From: Acidimicrobiales bacterium
Lineage (GTDB): Bacteria; Actinomycetota; Acidimicrobiia; Acidimicrobiales; SZUA-35
Assembly (NCBI GenBank): GCA_020628305.1
Contig: JAHDFH010000008.1
Span: 11,275 to 51,892, forward strand
DNA length: 40,618 bases
Direction: 5' to 3'
Positions 15,075-23,715 of the stretch are shown here, in pieces; positions within the stretch are counted from its first letter, which is position 1, and every line of letters begins with the position of its first letter. The notes below the pieces were generated by a model. The model saw nothing but the letters and a program-made list of their open reading frames with translations, was not told the DNA's origin and searched no databases. The position numbers and the translations under genes are program-made.

Positions 15075-16376
15075 ATGGATCAAGTAGTGAAGATTGGTTT
15101 GCTCGGATTTGGAACCGTGGGCTCTAGTTTGGCGCAGCTCTTGCAAGAGCGGCAGGCGAGCTTGCGGGAGATCACCGGTTTAGACATACAACTGTCACGG
15201 GTGGCTGTGCGGAACAAAGAACGATACGACTTTTCAAGCCTGAGCAGTGATGTAGCTGTAACAGATGATGCCATGACTTTAGTTAATGATCCCGAAGTCG
15301 ATGTGGTTGTTGAACTCATCGGTGGCATCAGTCCCGCAAAAGAGCTAGTAAGAGCGGCACTCGAACTTGGAAAACCCGTGGTGACAGGCAACAAGGCTCT
15401 AATCGCCAGCCATGGCCCCGAGCTGTTTATGCTCGCAAAGAACAACAAAGTCGATCTGCTCTTTGAAGCCTCGACCGCAGGAGCGATTCCTATTCTGCGT
15501 CCGCTGAGAGAGTCGCTCCTCGGCGAAGATGTTCGAAACATACTTGGGATCGTAAACGGTACCTGTAACTACATCCTCACCGAGATGGCCGGTAGTGGCA
15601 TCTCATATGAGATGGCCCTCAAACAAGCTCAAGAGTTGGGATATGCAGAAGCTGATCCAACAGCCGATGTAGACGGTCACGATTCTGCAGCCAAAGCTGC
15701 AATCATGGCCTCGTTAGCGTTTGGATCTGAGGTTAGCGCCGACGACGTGGTCACTGAAGGGATATCTCGGATAACAGACTTTGATATCACTCAGGCTGAT
15801 CGCCTCGGATTTACCATCAAACTTCTAGCACAGGCTCAGAAGATCGAAACAAAGGGCGGCGAGAAAGTATCTGTCAGAGTCTTTCCAACTCTCGTTCCGA
15901 AACGGCATCCCCTTTCAGCAGTCCACGGATCCTACAATGCAGTGTTCGTTGAAGGTGCTGCCTCAAGTGAGCTCATGTTTTACGGAAAGGGTGCCGGTGG
16001 TAGACCCACTGCAAGCGCAGTACTTGGAGATCTAGTTGACGCCTGTCGCAACCTTAGATCCTCAACTCATAGATTGGTCCCGTCCGGTGCCAAGTCTGAG
16101 CTGTTCGATCCGCTCGAACACGATTCAAGCTACTACGTCACTTTAAATACCGTTGAGGGTGTGGGCGTTCTCGCCGGAATTGCAGAAACCTTTGCTCGTT
16201 TCAATATTTCTATAAAAACCATTGAGCAATATCCAATCCAGGACGAAGCCGGAGCATCAGTACGCATGGTCTTCATCACAGATGATGGTCTAGAAAGCAA
16301 TTACCAGAACCTGTTCGACGAACTTAGACAAGCCGAAACTGTCACTGCGGTGACCAGCACAATCCGAGTGATCTGA
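15075..16376 (+). CDS. hom: Homoserine dehydrogenase
   Basis: Reduces aspartate semialdehyde to homoserine for threonine and methionine synthesis. The 433-residue protein has the NAD(P) loop GFGTVG (11-16), the segment VVVELIGGISPAKELVRAALELGKPVVTGNKALIA, the substrate domain with ILGIVNGTCNYILTEM, and DPTADVDGHDSAAKAAIMASLAFG. The C terminus (about 350-433) is an ACT domain (YYVTLNTVEGVGVLAGIAETFARFNISIKTIEQ), as in enzymes inhibited by threonine. thrC follows after 4 bases, so the two form one operon. A homoserine kinase gene is not found next to them. Confidence 0.96.
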   Translation: MDQVVKIGLLGFGTVGSSLAQLLQERQASLREITGLDIQLSRVAVRNKERYDFSSLSSDVAVTDDAMTLVNDPEVDVVVELIGGISPAKELVRAALELGKPVVTGNKALIASHGPELFMLAKNNKVDLLFEASTAGAIPILRPLRESLLGEDVRNILGIVNGTCNYILTEMAGSGISYEMALKQAQELGYAEADPTADVDGHDSAAKAAIMASLAFGSEVSADDVVTEGISRITDFDITQADRLGFTIKLLAQAQKIETKGGEKVSVRVFPTLVPKRHPLSAVHGSYNAVFVEGAASSELMFYGKGAGGRPTASAVLGDLVDACRNLRSSTHRLVPSGAKSELFDPLEHDSSYYVTLNTVEGVGVLAGIAETFARFNISIKTIEQYPIQDEAGASVRMVFITDDGLESNYQNLFDELRQAETVTAVTSTIRVI

Positions 16377-16380
16377 TTCC

Positions 16381-17748
16381 ATGACGAAATTTGTTTCCAC
16401 AAGAGGAACTCAAGAAGTTGATTTCGTGGATGTTTTATTGAATGGTCTTGCCCCTGATGGCGGTCTGTACAGCCCAACTTCCCTTCCGGAGATCGAGACT
16501 GACAAAGTTAGAACTTTTCAGGATGCTGTAGCTTGCTTGATGGAAGCTTTCGCACCTGGTTTCCTCGCCTCCGACCAACTCAGATCAATGATGCAGGTCG
16601 CCTACGGCGAATTTAGAGCTGACCCAATCAACCCGCTCAAGACAATAGATAACAGATTGACGCTGCTGGATCTCACACAAGGGCCAACTTTTGCTTTCAA
16701 AGACTTCGCACTGTGCCTGTTAGGTCCGCTTCTAGATGAAGCTTTGAAACGTCAAGGTAGAAGAGGCATGGTGTTGGGCGCAACTTCAGGTGACACTGGC
16801 AGTGCTGCGATCAATGGACTGAAAAACTCTGAGCGAGTGGATGTTGTGATGCTTCATCCACATGGCAAAGTGACAGAGATTCAGCGGCGGCAGATGACAA
16901 CAGTCGACTCAGGTGGGGTTAAGAATCTGGCTATCAGAGGCAGCTTCGATGATTGCCAGAACCTTGTTAAGGCAGCCTTTACCGATAGCTCAATTCGGGA
17001 GCGTTTCAACCTAGTGGCCGTCAACTCTATAAACTTCGCTCGAGTTCTAATTCAGATTGCGTACTACTTGGATGCGTCACTAACACTAGCCAGAGATGGC
17101 AAGATAGACGTTTGTGTACCAACAGGTAACTTCGGCAATGTTTTGGCTGCCTGGTATGCAAAACAGCTTGGAGCGCCGATAGATAAGCTGATTGTTGCGA
17201 CCAACTCCAATGACGCCTTCGCACAGTATTTGCTGAGCTCTAGGCTCAACGCAGGTGATGTCTTTCAAACAATAAGCCCAAGCATGGATATCCAAGTGCC
17301 ATCTAACTTGGAGCGGCTTTTGTGGGAAGTCTCAGGCAAAGATTCTGAGGAAATGGCCGCAGCGTTCTCCGAGTTCAAAGAAAGCGGAGCCGTTACTCTT
17401 CCGCAAAATTACGCCCAGAGAGTTTCCGATGAGTTTTCCTCTCACGTAGTGAGCGATGCTGAGACACTTGAAACTATTGCAGTTATGTACAAAGAACATG
17501 GCATATTAGTGGATCCGCATACAGCAATTGGAGTTAGAGCCGCCCAGCTTCACCAGGGAGAGAAACCTATCTTGGTTTGTGAAACTGCAGCGCCAGGTAA
17601 ATTCTTGGACGCAATGGAACAAGCTCTAGGGAATCGTTTCGACCTTCCGGAAGAACTGGCGATGTTGTTGGCTAAGCCGGAGATTTTTGAAGTTGTTGAA
17701 CCGAATCTCGATGCTGTTACCATGAAGATGCAAGAGACACTGCGATAA
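16381..17748 (+). CDS. thrC: Threonine synthase, long form
   Basis: PLP enzyme that converts O-phosphohomoserine to threonine. At 455 residues it belongs to the long class, starting VSTRGTQEVDFVDVLLNGLAPDGGLYSP. PTFAFKDFALCLLG holds the PLP lysine K107, and GATSGDTGSAAINGL is the phosphate-binding loop. The segment NSINFARVLIQIAYYLDA and the C-terminal VDPHTAIGVRAA motif fit. It is cotranscribed with hom. In mycobacteria thrB lies next, but here the rho-like gene follows after 58 bases. Confidence 0.96.
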   Translation: MTKFVSTRGTQEVDFVDVLLNGLAPDGGLYSPTSLPEIETDKVRTFQDAVACLMEAFAPGFLASDQLRSMMQVAYGEFRADPINPLKTIDNRLTLLDLTQGPTFAFKDFALCLLGPLLDEALKRQGRRGMVLGATSGDTGSAAINGLKNSERVDVVMLHPHGKVTEIQRRQMTTVDSGGVKNLAIRGSFDDCQNLVKAAFTDSSIRERFNLVAVNSINFARVLIQIAYYLDASLTLARDGKIDVCVPTGNFGNVLAAWYAKQLGAPIDKLIVATNSNDAFAQYLLSSRLNAGDVFQTISPSMDIQVPSNLERLLWEVSGKDSEEMAAAFSEFKESGAVTLPQNYAQRVSDEFSSHVVSDAETLETIAVMYKEHGILVDPHTAIGVRAAQLHQGEKPILVCETAAPGKFLDAMEQALGNRFDLPEELAMLLAKPEIFEVVEPNLDAVTMKMQETLR

Positions 17749-17806
17749 GAGCTGTTCTTGGGCGTAGCTACTGGCTGTGCTAAGTGTCAAAATTCAAGGA
17801 AGAATC

Positions 17807-19249
17807 ATGAGTGACGATTTGATTGCCGATCCATCGGGTTTAGAGAAGAAGGATAAGTCTCAACTAGCTGCAATCGTACAGGCCCTTGGTGGTCAGGCGA
17901 AAGCAAAGGACACTAAAGCCGACCTCATAAAAGAGATCGAACGACTTTCCGCCCAAGAGCTCGACGAAGAAGAGGATACAGACGAGGAGTCTTCAGAGCC
18001 TGAAGAGCAAGAGGTAGCAGAGCAACCTGAAGAGGGTAATGCTCGCTCCCGACGCAAAGGGCGAAGTCGAACTAGCAGAGCCGAAGCCGGAAACGATCCA
18101 GTCTCTGATGATCTCCAGAATGTTGACGGGTTCTTAGATCTGCGTGACGAAGGTTACGGGTTTCTTCGGGTGAACGGATTCTTGCCAAGCAAGCACGATG
18201 TCTATGTTTCTGTGAAACAAGTTCGCTCTCTAGAGCTCCGAAAGGGCGACCACCTAGCTGGTAAAGCTACGCCGGCACATCGCAACGAGAAGAACCCAAG
18301 CTTTGCTTCCATAGATGTTGTGAACGGTTCATTGCCAGACGATGCTATGAAAAGGCCTCTGTTTGAGGAACTAACATCGGGTTACCCAACACAGCAAATT
18401 CGACTTGAGTCAGATGACAACAATCCATTCAATCGTGTAGTGGATTTAGTAGCACCAATTGGGAAAGGGCAACGCTGCTTCTTGTCTGGACCCAGCCGCT
18501 CCGGTCGAACCGAAGCTGTCGCCGGAATCGCCAAAGCCGTAGAGCAGAATTATTCAGAGATGAGTGTGCTTATTCTGTCAATCGATTCACGACCCGAAGA
18601 AGTCAACTACCTTCGTGGTGAGTTGAATGCCGGCGAAGTGATTGCTTCCACTTTTGATCGTCCGGCAGAGGAACATATTGCTACTGCAGAACTCACACTC
18701 GAGCGCTCGAAAAGAATGGCAGAAAAGGGTGAGGATGTCTTTATTGTGATTGACAGCCTCACTCAGCTAGCGAAAGCCTACATCTCGAGCTTCATTCAGA
18801 GTACTCGCTCTTCAGCTGCCAATATAGAACTGCCGGCCCTAGCCCCAGTTAAAGCTCTGCTTGGCGGAGCGGCTAATCTCGAAGAGGCTGGTTCGGTCAC
18901 TGTGGTAGCAGTCGTGAACGATTCAGTACTAGATAGTAGCTATCTGGATGCGATCATTTATTCAGAGCTGCGCTCGACCGCCAATTCTGAGATCGTCTTG
19001 ACTGATGTGATGGGTGGAGAACCAGTGGTCGATATTACGGCTTCTGGAACAGCTATGGAGCAGCTGATGTTGGATGAGTCTGTAGTTGTTGATCTTCTTA
19101 ACATGCGAAAGATCGTCGCTGAAGCAGATCAAAGTACACATGGCAATGGGCCATTGGCTATCGAGCAGCTAACAGAGCTACTTGCTGGTCCGAAGTCAAA
19201 TTCAGAGATTTTGACACAAATCGTAAAACAAGGTTCTCTTCCTAAGTAA
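17807..19249 (+). CDS. rho: Rho homologue with degenerate ATPase and translocation residues
   Basis: Protein of 480 residues in the conserved rho position. Layout: a SAP-like N-terminal helix pair (about 10-50), an acidic then basic insert (51-95), the cold-shock RNA-binding domain (GFLDLRDEGYGFLR, 108-121), then a RecA-type domain. Compared with the E. coli sequence as I recall it, Walker A is GPSRSGRT, so K184 is R234. DERPEEV is DSRPEEV, so catalytic E211 is S261. R366 (arginine finger) is A416, K326 (R-loop) is Y379, and the GG of the Q-loop is lost. D265 is kept as D316. RNA binding seems intact but ATP hydrolysis and translocation are doubtful. The ATG at 17807 follows AAGGAAG. Confidence 0.88.
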   Translation: MSDDLIADPSGLEKKDKSQLAAIVQALGGQAKAKDTKADLIKEIERLSAQELDEEEDTDEESSEPEEQEVAEQPEEGNARSRRKGRSRTSRAEAGNDPVSDDLQNVDGFLDLRDEGYGFLRVNGFLPSKHDVYVSVKQVRSLELRKGDHLAGKATPAHRNEKNPSFASIDVVNGSLPDDAMKRPLFEELTSGYPTQQIRLESDDNNPFNRVVDLVAPIGKGQRCFLSGPSRSGRTEAVAGIAKAVEQNYSEMSVLILSIDSRPEEVNYLRGELNAGEVIASTFDRPAEEHIATAELTLERSKRMAEKGEDVFIVIDSLTQLAKAYISSFIQSTRSSAANIELPALAPVKALLGGAANLEEAGSVTVVAVVNDSVLDSSYLDAIIYSELRSTANSEIVLTDVMGGEPVVDITASGTAMEQLMLDESVVVDLLNMRKIVAEADQSTHGNGPLAIEQLTELLAGPKSNSEILTQIVKQGSLPK

Positions 19250-19271
19250 TTTTTGGCACACTAGTTAAGTT

Positions 19272-19556
19272 ATGAAACAGGACATTCACCCAGATTACCG
19301 TCCAGTAGTATTCCTGGACGCAGAAGCAGACTTTAAGATTCTTACCAAGTCAACAGTACAGACCTCTGAGACTATTGAGTGGGAAGACGGCAACACCTAC
19401 CCTCTTTATAAGGTGGAGATTTCCTCAGCTTCCCATCCCTTCTACACAGGAACGATGAAGATCATTGACTCTGCTGGTCGTGTAGAGCGATTTGAGAAGC
19501 GTTACGGTCGTCGCCGTCGCAAAGCTACAGGCGAAGAAACAGAGACAACCGAGTAG
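19272..19556 (+). CDS. rpmE: Ribosomal protein L31, type B (zinc-free)
   Basis: Ribosomal large-subunit protein of 94 residues that bridges the subunits. [50 protein letters not shown] and RFEKRYGRR match the type B form (YkgM/RpmE2), which has no cysteine pairs. Type A L31, with a CxxC zinc site, is the usual neighbour of rho in actinobacteria. The C-terminal tail ([15 protein letters not shown]) is basic then acidic. It lies 22 bases after the rho-like gene and is probably in the same transcript. Confidence 0.93.
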   Translation: MKQDIHPDYRPVVFLDAEADFKILTKSTVQTSETIEWEDGNTYPLYKVEISSASHPFYTGTMKIIDSAGRVERFEKRYGRRRRKATGEETETTE

Positions 19557-19578
19557 CTAGTGAGTTGTGGGACGCACC

Positions 19579-20517
19579 ATGAGCGTAACACCTGATCTTC
19601 TTCCCTCGCTAGTCAAAGCCAGGTTTGGCTTGTGCCTAGAAACTGACCTGAACCTCGCTGCTGGTACTGCCAGTGGGCGAGGTTTTTTCTGTGTTCAAGA
19701 AGGGCTCAGTTTCGGTCATGCCTTGCTATGGGCATCTAAACAAAAACTTGAAACCCTGACTCTGCTAGCAGTCGATCCCGAAGTAGCTGCAAGTATCACA
19801 AGACTCGCAACCGCTTATTCAAGTGAGGAGCTTTGCATCGAATCATTTCTTTTGCTAGGCGGAGAGTTCCAGGAAGTCGCTCCTTCAGGCGCGCCTACAC
19901 CTCCAGCTGCGCCTCAACATTTGCTCGATGAGGCAACTGGCTTAGCTCAGAGTATAGATTGCGATGTAGTCAGTCAACGCTCAAAACAATGGGGTGAATA
20001 TGCATCGATCACTTGCTATGGCTTGGAGATTGCCAGGGTGGTTGATCATGAAGGCTCGGCTGTCACCGAGATCGGGGTTGGGCAAGCTGACAGAGAAATT
20101 AATGCTTTAACGCAAGTGGCCTCGATCCAAGAGCGTATCTCGTTAGTGGCTGACAAGGTTTCCACAGTTAGACATCGTGAACGGAATGCACAACACCCAC
20201 TAGCTCAGCTTGATCGGGCCGGTTACTTAAGGTCGCTAGCGTCCGAAGAGCTTGTCGATTTGCCAAATCTGATTTCTGATGACCAATTCTCGGCAAACCC
20301 TAGAGTGGGGTTGAATCCAGAAAAGAAATCACTTTGGGTGTTTGCAGCAAATGAGTACGCACCGGTATTTCAAGTAGTAGCTGATTGGCTTGAGATCATG
20401 GCTGCTTCTCCCATCGACAAGGTCTACATTGCAGTGCCGGAAGCGGATTCTAAGTATCTAGACTTCGCAGCAGTATCCTTCCTTGGTGTTGAAACAGCTA
20501 TCGAGAGCTTGAATTAA
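19579..20517 (+). CDS. Unidentified protein between rpmE and prfA
   Basis: I do not recognise this protein. With the ATG at 19579 it has 312 residues; an in-frame GTG at 19567 would add four. It lacks membrane helices and a signal peptide. The first half alternates hydrophobic strands and helices; a short Pro/Ala linker (APTPPAAPQ) lies near residue 115; the middle (about 170-225) is helical and charged (REINALTQVASIQERISLVADKVSTVRHRER); the last 60 residues (KSLWVFAANEYAPVFQVVADWLEI to the end) look like a Rossmann-like alpha/beta unit. Its place among translation genes suggests a ribosome- or RNA-related job, but this is only context. Confidence 0.8.
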   Translation: MSVTPDLLPSLVKARFGLCLETDLNLAAGTASGRGFFCVQEGLSFGHALLWASKQKLETLTLLAVDPEVAASITRLATAYSSEELCIESFLLLGGEFQEVAPSGAPTPPAAPQHLLDEATGLAQSIDCDVVSQRSKQWGEYASITCYGLEIARVVDHEGSAVTEIGVGQADREINALTQVASIQERISLVADKVSTVRHRERNAQHPLAQLDRAGYLRSLASEELVDLPNLISDDQFSANPRVGLNPEKKSLWVFAANEYAPVFQVVADWLEIMAASPIDKVYIAVPEADSKYLDFAAVSFLGVETAIESLN

Positions 20518-20536
20518 CTCAGTTACGTCGATCGGT

Positions 20537-20545
20537 ACCGTCCCC
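20537..20545 (+). promoter_or_regulatory. ACCGTCCCC motif upstream of prfA
   Basis: The motif ends 21 bases before the GTG start and is overlapped by the palindrome CGGTACCG. The same nine bases precede hom and glpX at similar distance. Confidence 0.4.
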
Positions 20546-20553
20546 GGCGGCGC

Positions 20554-20559
20554 TACCCT
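20554..20559 (+). promoter_or_regulatory. -10 box TACCCT for leaderless prfA
   Basis: TACCCT ends 7 bases before the GTG at 20567, and no Shine-Dalgarno is seen. This supports a separate promoter for prfA-prmC-wecA. Confidence 0.42.
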
Positions 20560-20566
20560 TAACCAG

Positions 20567-21637
20567 GTGCTTGAACAGTTCGACAACTTTATTGCAGAAC
20601 ATCAAGAGCTTGAAGCTCGCATGTCTGACCCAACAATTGTTGCTGACAATGCAAAGTTCGTTGAGCTAACTCGGCGATACGCTGATTTGAGCGAAATTAT
20701 TAGGGTTGGTTCAAAGCTCAAAGAGCGTAGCGAAGACATCGATGCTTTAGGGGATTTAATATCCGAAGTTTCTGGTCAAGAAGCCGAAGAATTACGAGTT
20801 GAACAACAGGAAGCTAAGGCAGAGGTCGAAACGCTCGAGTCTGAATACAAACTATTGCTGCTTCCAAAAGATCCAAATGATGGCCGAAATGTGATTGTCG
20901 AAGTCCGAGGTGCTGAGGGTGGTGAGGAAGCTAACCTATTCGCCCGAGACTTAGTAGAGATGTATCGGGCTTATGCATCAACCCAAGGTTGGAAGTTCGA
21001 GTTACTAAGCGTCTCTGAATCTGACATGGGCGGCTACACAGATGCAAGTTTCCAACTTTCAGGAGACAGCGTCTGGGTTCGGATGAAGTTTGAAGCGGGC
21101 CCTCACCGCGTGCAGCGAGTGCCAGTTACCGAGTCGCAAGGGCGAGTCCATACGTCCTCGGCAACAGTTACGGTTGTGCCCGAAGCCGAAGAAGTAGAGC
21201 TAGAAATTTCTCAGAATGACCTCCGATATGACACTTACAGAGCTTCTGGTGCGGGTGGTCAGCACGTTAACAAAACAGATTCCGCAGTCCGGCTCACTCA
21301 CTTGCCTACAGGGTTAGTAGTGGCTATGCAAGACGAAAAAAGCCAGCTTCAGAACAAAGAGCGTGCGCTGAAGGTACTCAGGTCTCGACTGCTGGCCCAC
21401 CAGAAAGAACAAGCGGCGGCTGAGGCATCTGCGGCTCGCCGAGATCAGACTGGGGGAGGCGGAAGATCTGAAAAGATCCGAACTTACAACTTCAAAGAAA
21501 ACCGTGTCACTGAGCATCGTTTGGGTTTGACCCTCTACAAGTTAGATCGTGTTTTAGCTGGTGATCTGGACGAGATCAGCGACGCCTTGGTTCAAAATGA
21601 ACGTGCTGAACAGCTGCAAGTAGCCGAATCTCAATGA
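20567..21637 (+). CDS. prfA: Peptide chain release factor 1
   Basis: Reads UAA and UAG stop codons and triggers peptide release. The 356-residue protein has the helical N-terminal domain, the tripeptide anticodon PVT (186-188) in RVQRVPVTESQGRVHTSSATV, which marks RF1 rather than RF2, and the catalytic GGQ (230-232) in SGAGGQHVNKTDSAVR. The C-terminal RTYNFKENRVTEHRLGLTLYKLD is standard. The start is GTG, and the gene overlaps prmC by 4 bases (ATGA), so the modifying enzyme is coupled to its substrate. Confidence 0.97.
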   Translation: MLEQFDNFIAEHQELEARMSDPTIVADNAKFVELTRRYADLSEIIRVGSKLKERSEDIDALGDLISEVSGQEAEELRVEQQEAKAEVETLESEYKLLLLPKDPNDGRNVIVEVRGAEGGEEANLFARDLVEMYRAYASTQGWKFELLSVSESDMGGYTDASFQLSGDSVWVRMKFEAGPHRVQRVPVTESQGRVHTSSATVTVVPEAEEVELEISQNDLRYDTYRASGAGGQHVNKTDSAVRLTHLPTGLVVAMQDEKSQLQNKERALKVLRSRLLAHQKEQAAAEASAARRDQTGGGGRSEKIRTYNFKENRVTEHRLGLTLYKLDRVLAGDLDEISDALVQNERAEQLQVAESQ

Positions 21638-22488
21638 CCTGGGATGATCTCCTATCTGAGACTGTTGAACAACTCGTAGCATTTGGAGTCGGCAATCCCA
21701 CTTTTGAAGCGGCTCAGATGATGGCTTCAGTCTCTGGCTATCCCGCAAGTCAGTTTGCAGAGATCGCCGAAGCTCCGGTCACGCAGAGGGCGGTTGCCAA
21801 GTTGGATGCAATGATGAAAAGGCGTAGCAACGGGGAGCCGCTGCAATATGTTTTGGGTGAATGGAGCTTTAGGCACATTGATTTGATGGTGGACGAGCGG
21901 GTTCTTATTCCTCGTCCTGAGACTGAAATGCTGGTAGAGGTGTCGCTTGCAGCAGTGGCTGAACTGAAATCACCCAAGGTTCTGGACCTTGGGTGTGGTT
22001 CAGGTGCTATTGGACTTTCGATTGCATACGAAAGAGGAGATGCTGAGGTCACCATGACCGATATCAGCCCAGATGCCTTAGCTGTTGCCTCGGCTAACCT
22101 AGCCGGTTTAGGAATGGCCGGAAGTAATGTCGAGATAAGGCAAGGTGAGTGGTTTGCAGCGCTTCGGGAAGAAACTAGACACACTTTTGACTTGATTGTT
22201 TCCAATCCTCCGTACGTTGGGGCGACTGATGAGCTGGAAGATTCCGTGCTTGAATGGGAACCCCACGCTGCCTTGTTCGCCGAGAACAAAGGACTGGCCG
22301 ACCTGGAATTGATACTAGGGCAGGCACCTCTCTGGTTGAGTTCGCAAGGCATACTCACGTTAGAAATGGCACCGTGGCAGGTTGAACATCTACTCGCTAA
22401 AGCACGAGATAATTTCGACTCAGTAGAAAGCTTTGTTGATCTAGCTGGCAATGACCGTGGGATTGTTTGTAGAGTATCTAGTGAATGA
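21634..22488 (+). CDS. prmC: Release factor glutamine methyltransferase
   Basis: Methylates the glutamine of the GGQ motif in release factors, using S-adenosylmethionine. The 284-residue protein has a helical N-terminal domain with LQYVLGEWSFRHIDLMVDERVLIPRPETEMLVE, the SAM loop DLGCGSG (118-124), and the catalytic NPPY (191-194) in DLIVSNPPYVG. LEMAPWQ and RGIVCRV close the fold. It is translationally coupled with prfA upstream and with the wecA-like gene downstream (4-base ATGA overlaps on both sides). A tsaC/sua5 gene, usual after prmC in mycobacteria, is absent. Confidence 0.96.
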   Translation: MTWDDLLSETVEQLVAFGVGNPTFEAAQMMASVSGYPASQFAEIAEAPVTQRAVAKLDAMMKRRSNGEPLQYVLGEWSFRHIDLMVDERVLIPRPETEMLVEVSLAAVAELKSPKVLDLGCGSGAIGLSIAYERGDAEVTMTDISPDALAVASANLAGLGMAGSNVEIRQGEWFAALREETRHTFDLIVSNPPYVGATDELEDSVLEWEPHAALFAENKGLADLELILGQAPLWLSSQGILTLEMAPWQVEHLLAKARDNFDSVESFVDLAGNDRGIVCRVSSE

Positions 22489-23687
22489 GACCTCAACTCG
22501 GCTCTTACCTACTCATAGCTCTGATAGCTGCTCTAGTAACTTACGTTTGTGTGCCCTTCTTTTTGAAGAAGGGTAAGCAACTAGGCATTTCAAGTGTTAC
22601 TGATAGCTTTGCTGACCGTAAGCAGCAAGACACGCCCTTGCTTGGTGGACTTGCTATGTTCGTTGGCTTTGCAGTGGCCTTTGCCGTTGCTGCGCTTTCG
22701 GGGCTATTTGATGTAATTTTCATCAGCTCGGGAAGCGGTTTGACTTGGTCGAGTCTGGGAGAGCCGGCTGCTGTGCTGCTGGCTGCGTTGATAGCCACGT
22801 GCGTAGGGTTTATTGACGACTACAAAGATATCTCGGCGCCAGCCAAGACGGCTGGGATCGCGCTTGTGGGAGTGGTGCTTGTGTTGGGTGGCATCAACAT
22901 AATTTGGTTTCGAATACCTTTCCTGGATGTGTTCGTCGTGGACTATGACTTTACATTTCTTCTCACAATCATTTGGGTGCTGGGGATGTCGAATGCCATT
23001 AACTTCATAGATGGGCTGGACGGTTTAGCGGCCGGAATTTTGACAATCGGCTCGTTGACTTTCCTGTTGTACGGGTTTCGACTTGGCGAAGTAGATCTTC
23101 TGGAGCCCAATAATATAGGTCCGCTCATTGCAGCTTTAGTCTTTGGGATTTGTGTTGGTTTTCTGCCGTGGAACTTTCATCCAGCGAAAATCTTCATGGG
23201 GGACTCAGGAAGTTTGCTTTTAGGGGCGTTAATGGCAGCCTCGACAATGGCGGTTGGGGGGAGAACCCCAGATCCGTTTAGTGGGCAGACATTCTTTTTC
23301 TACGCTCCGTTAATCATTCCGCTGGTCATATTAGGCGTGCCAATTGTTGACACAGCATTTGCGATCATCCGTAGAGGCATTAGAGGTCAGGGCTTCTCAA
23401 CAGCAGACAAAGATCATCTACATCATCGTTTAATGCGGCTTGGTCACGGCCATCGCAGAAGTGTGGCCATTTTATGGGCCTGGACCGCATTGTTGTCAGC
23501 GATAGTGCTGTATCCAACATATAACGAGGGTCAGGGCGACGCTATAGTGCCGATCGGAGTCGCATTGCTGGGCGGCATGCTTTATTTGGGCCTCCTAGTG
23601 TTCACATTTAGACCTGGACCAGCAGAAAAAGTTACCGAATCTGGCGTGCGAGAGAAGACATCTGAGAGGGTTAAAACTTCCACCTAA
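22485..23687 (+). CDS. WecA-like undecaprenyl-phosphate sugar-1-phosphate transferase
   Basis: Polyprenyl-phosphate glycosylphosphotransferase of 400 residues with about 11 membrane helices. Catalytic motifs are GFIDDYKDIS (D111, D112), SNAINFIDGLDGLAAG (170-183) and FMGDSGSLLLG (238-247), with the His-rich loop DKDHLHHRLMRLGHGHRRS. It starts a lipid-linked glycan, probably with GlcNAc-1-phosphate, like mycobacterial WecA/Rfe, which has the same position before atp genes. MraY is less likely because no mur genes are near. It overlaps prmC by 4 bases. Confidence 0.92.
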   Translation: MRPQLGSYLLIALIAALVTYVCVPFFLKKGKQLGISSVTDSFADRKQQDTPLLGGLAMFVGFAVAFAVAALSGLFDVIFISSGSGLTWSSLGEPAAVLLAALIATCVGFIDDYKDISAPAKTAGIALVGVVLVLGGINIIWFRIPFLDVFVVDYDFTFLLTIIWVLGMSNAINFIDGLDGLAAGILTIGSLTFLLYGFRLGEVDLLEPNNIGPLIAALVFGICVGFLPWNFHPAKIFMGDSGSLLLGALMAASTMAVGGRTPDPFSGQTFFFYAPLIIPLVILGVPIVDTAFAIIRRGIRGQGFSTADKDHLHHRLMRLGHGHRRSVAILWAWTALLSAIVLYPTYNEGQGDAIVPIGVALLGGMLYLGLLVFTFRPGPAEKVTESGVREKTSERVKTST

Positions 23688-23703
23688 AGTTGACGTGTCT
23701 TGG

Positions 23704-23709
23704 TAGGCT
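23704..23709 (+). promoter_or_regulatory. -10 box TAGGCT, candidate atp operon promoter
   Basis: TAGGCT ends 6 bases before the GTG at 23716, again the leaderless spacing. It would drive the whole ATP synthase operon. Confidence 0.42.
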
Positions 23710-23715
23710 GTAAAC

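Noticed and set aside
21750-22496. 248-residue minus-strand ORF
   Set aside because: It lies opposite prmC, which has complete catalytic motifs; the peptide is Ser-rich and shows no domain.
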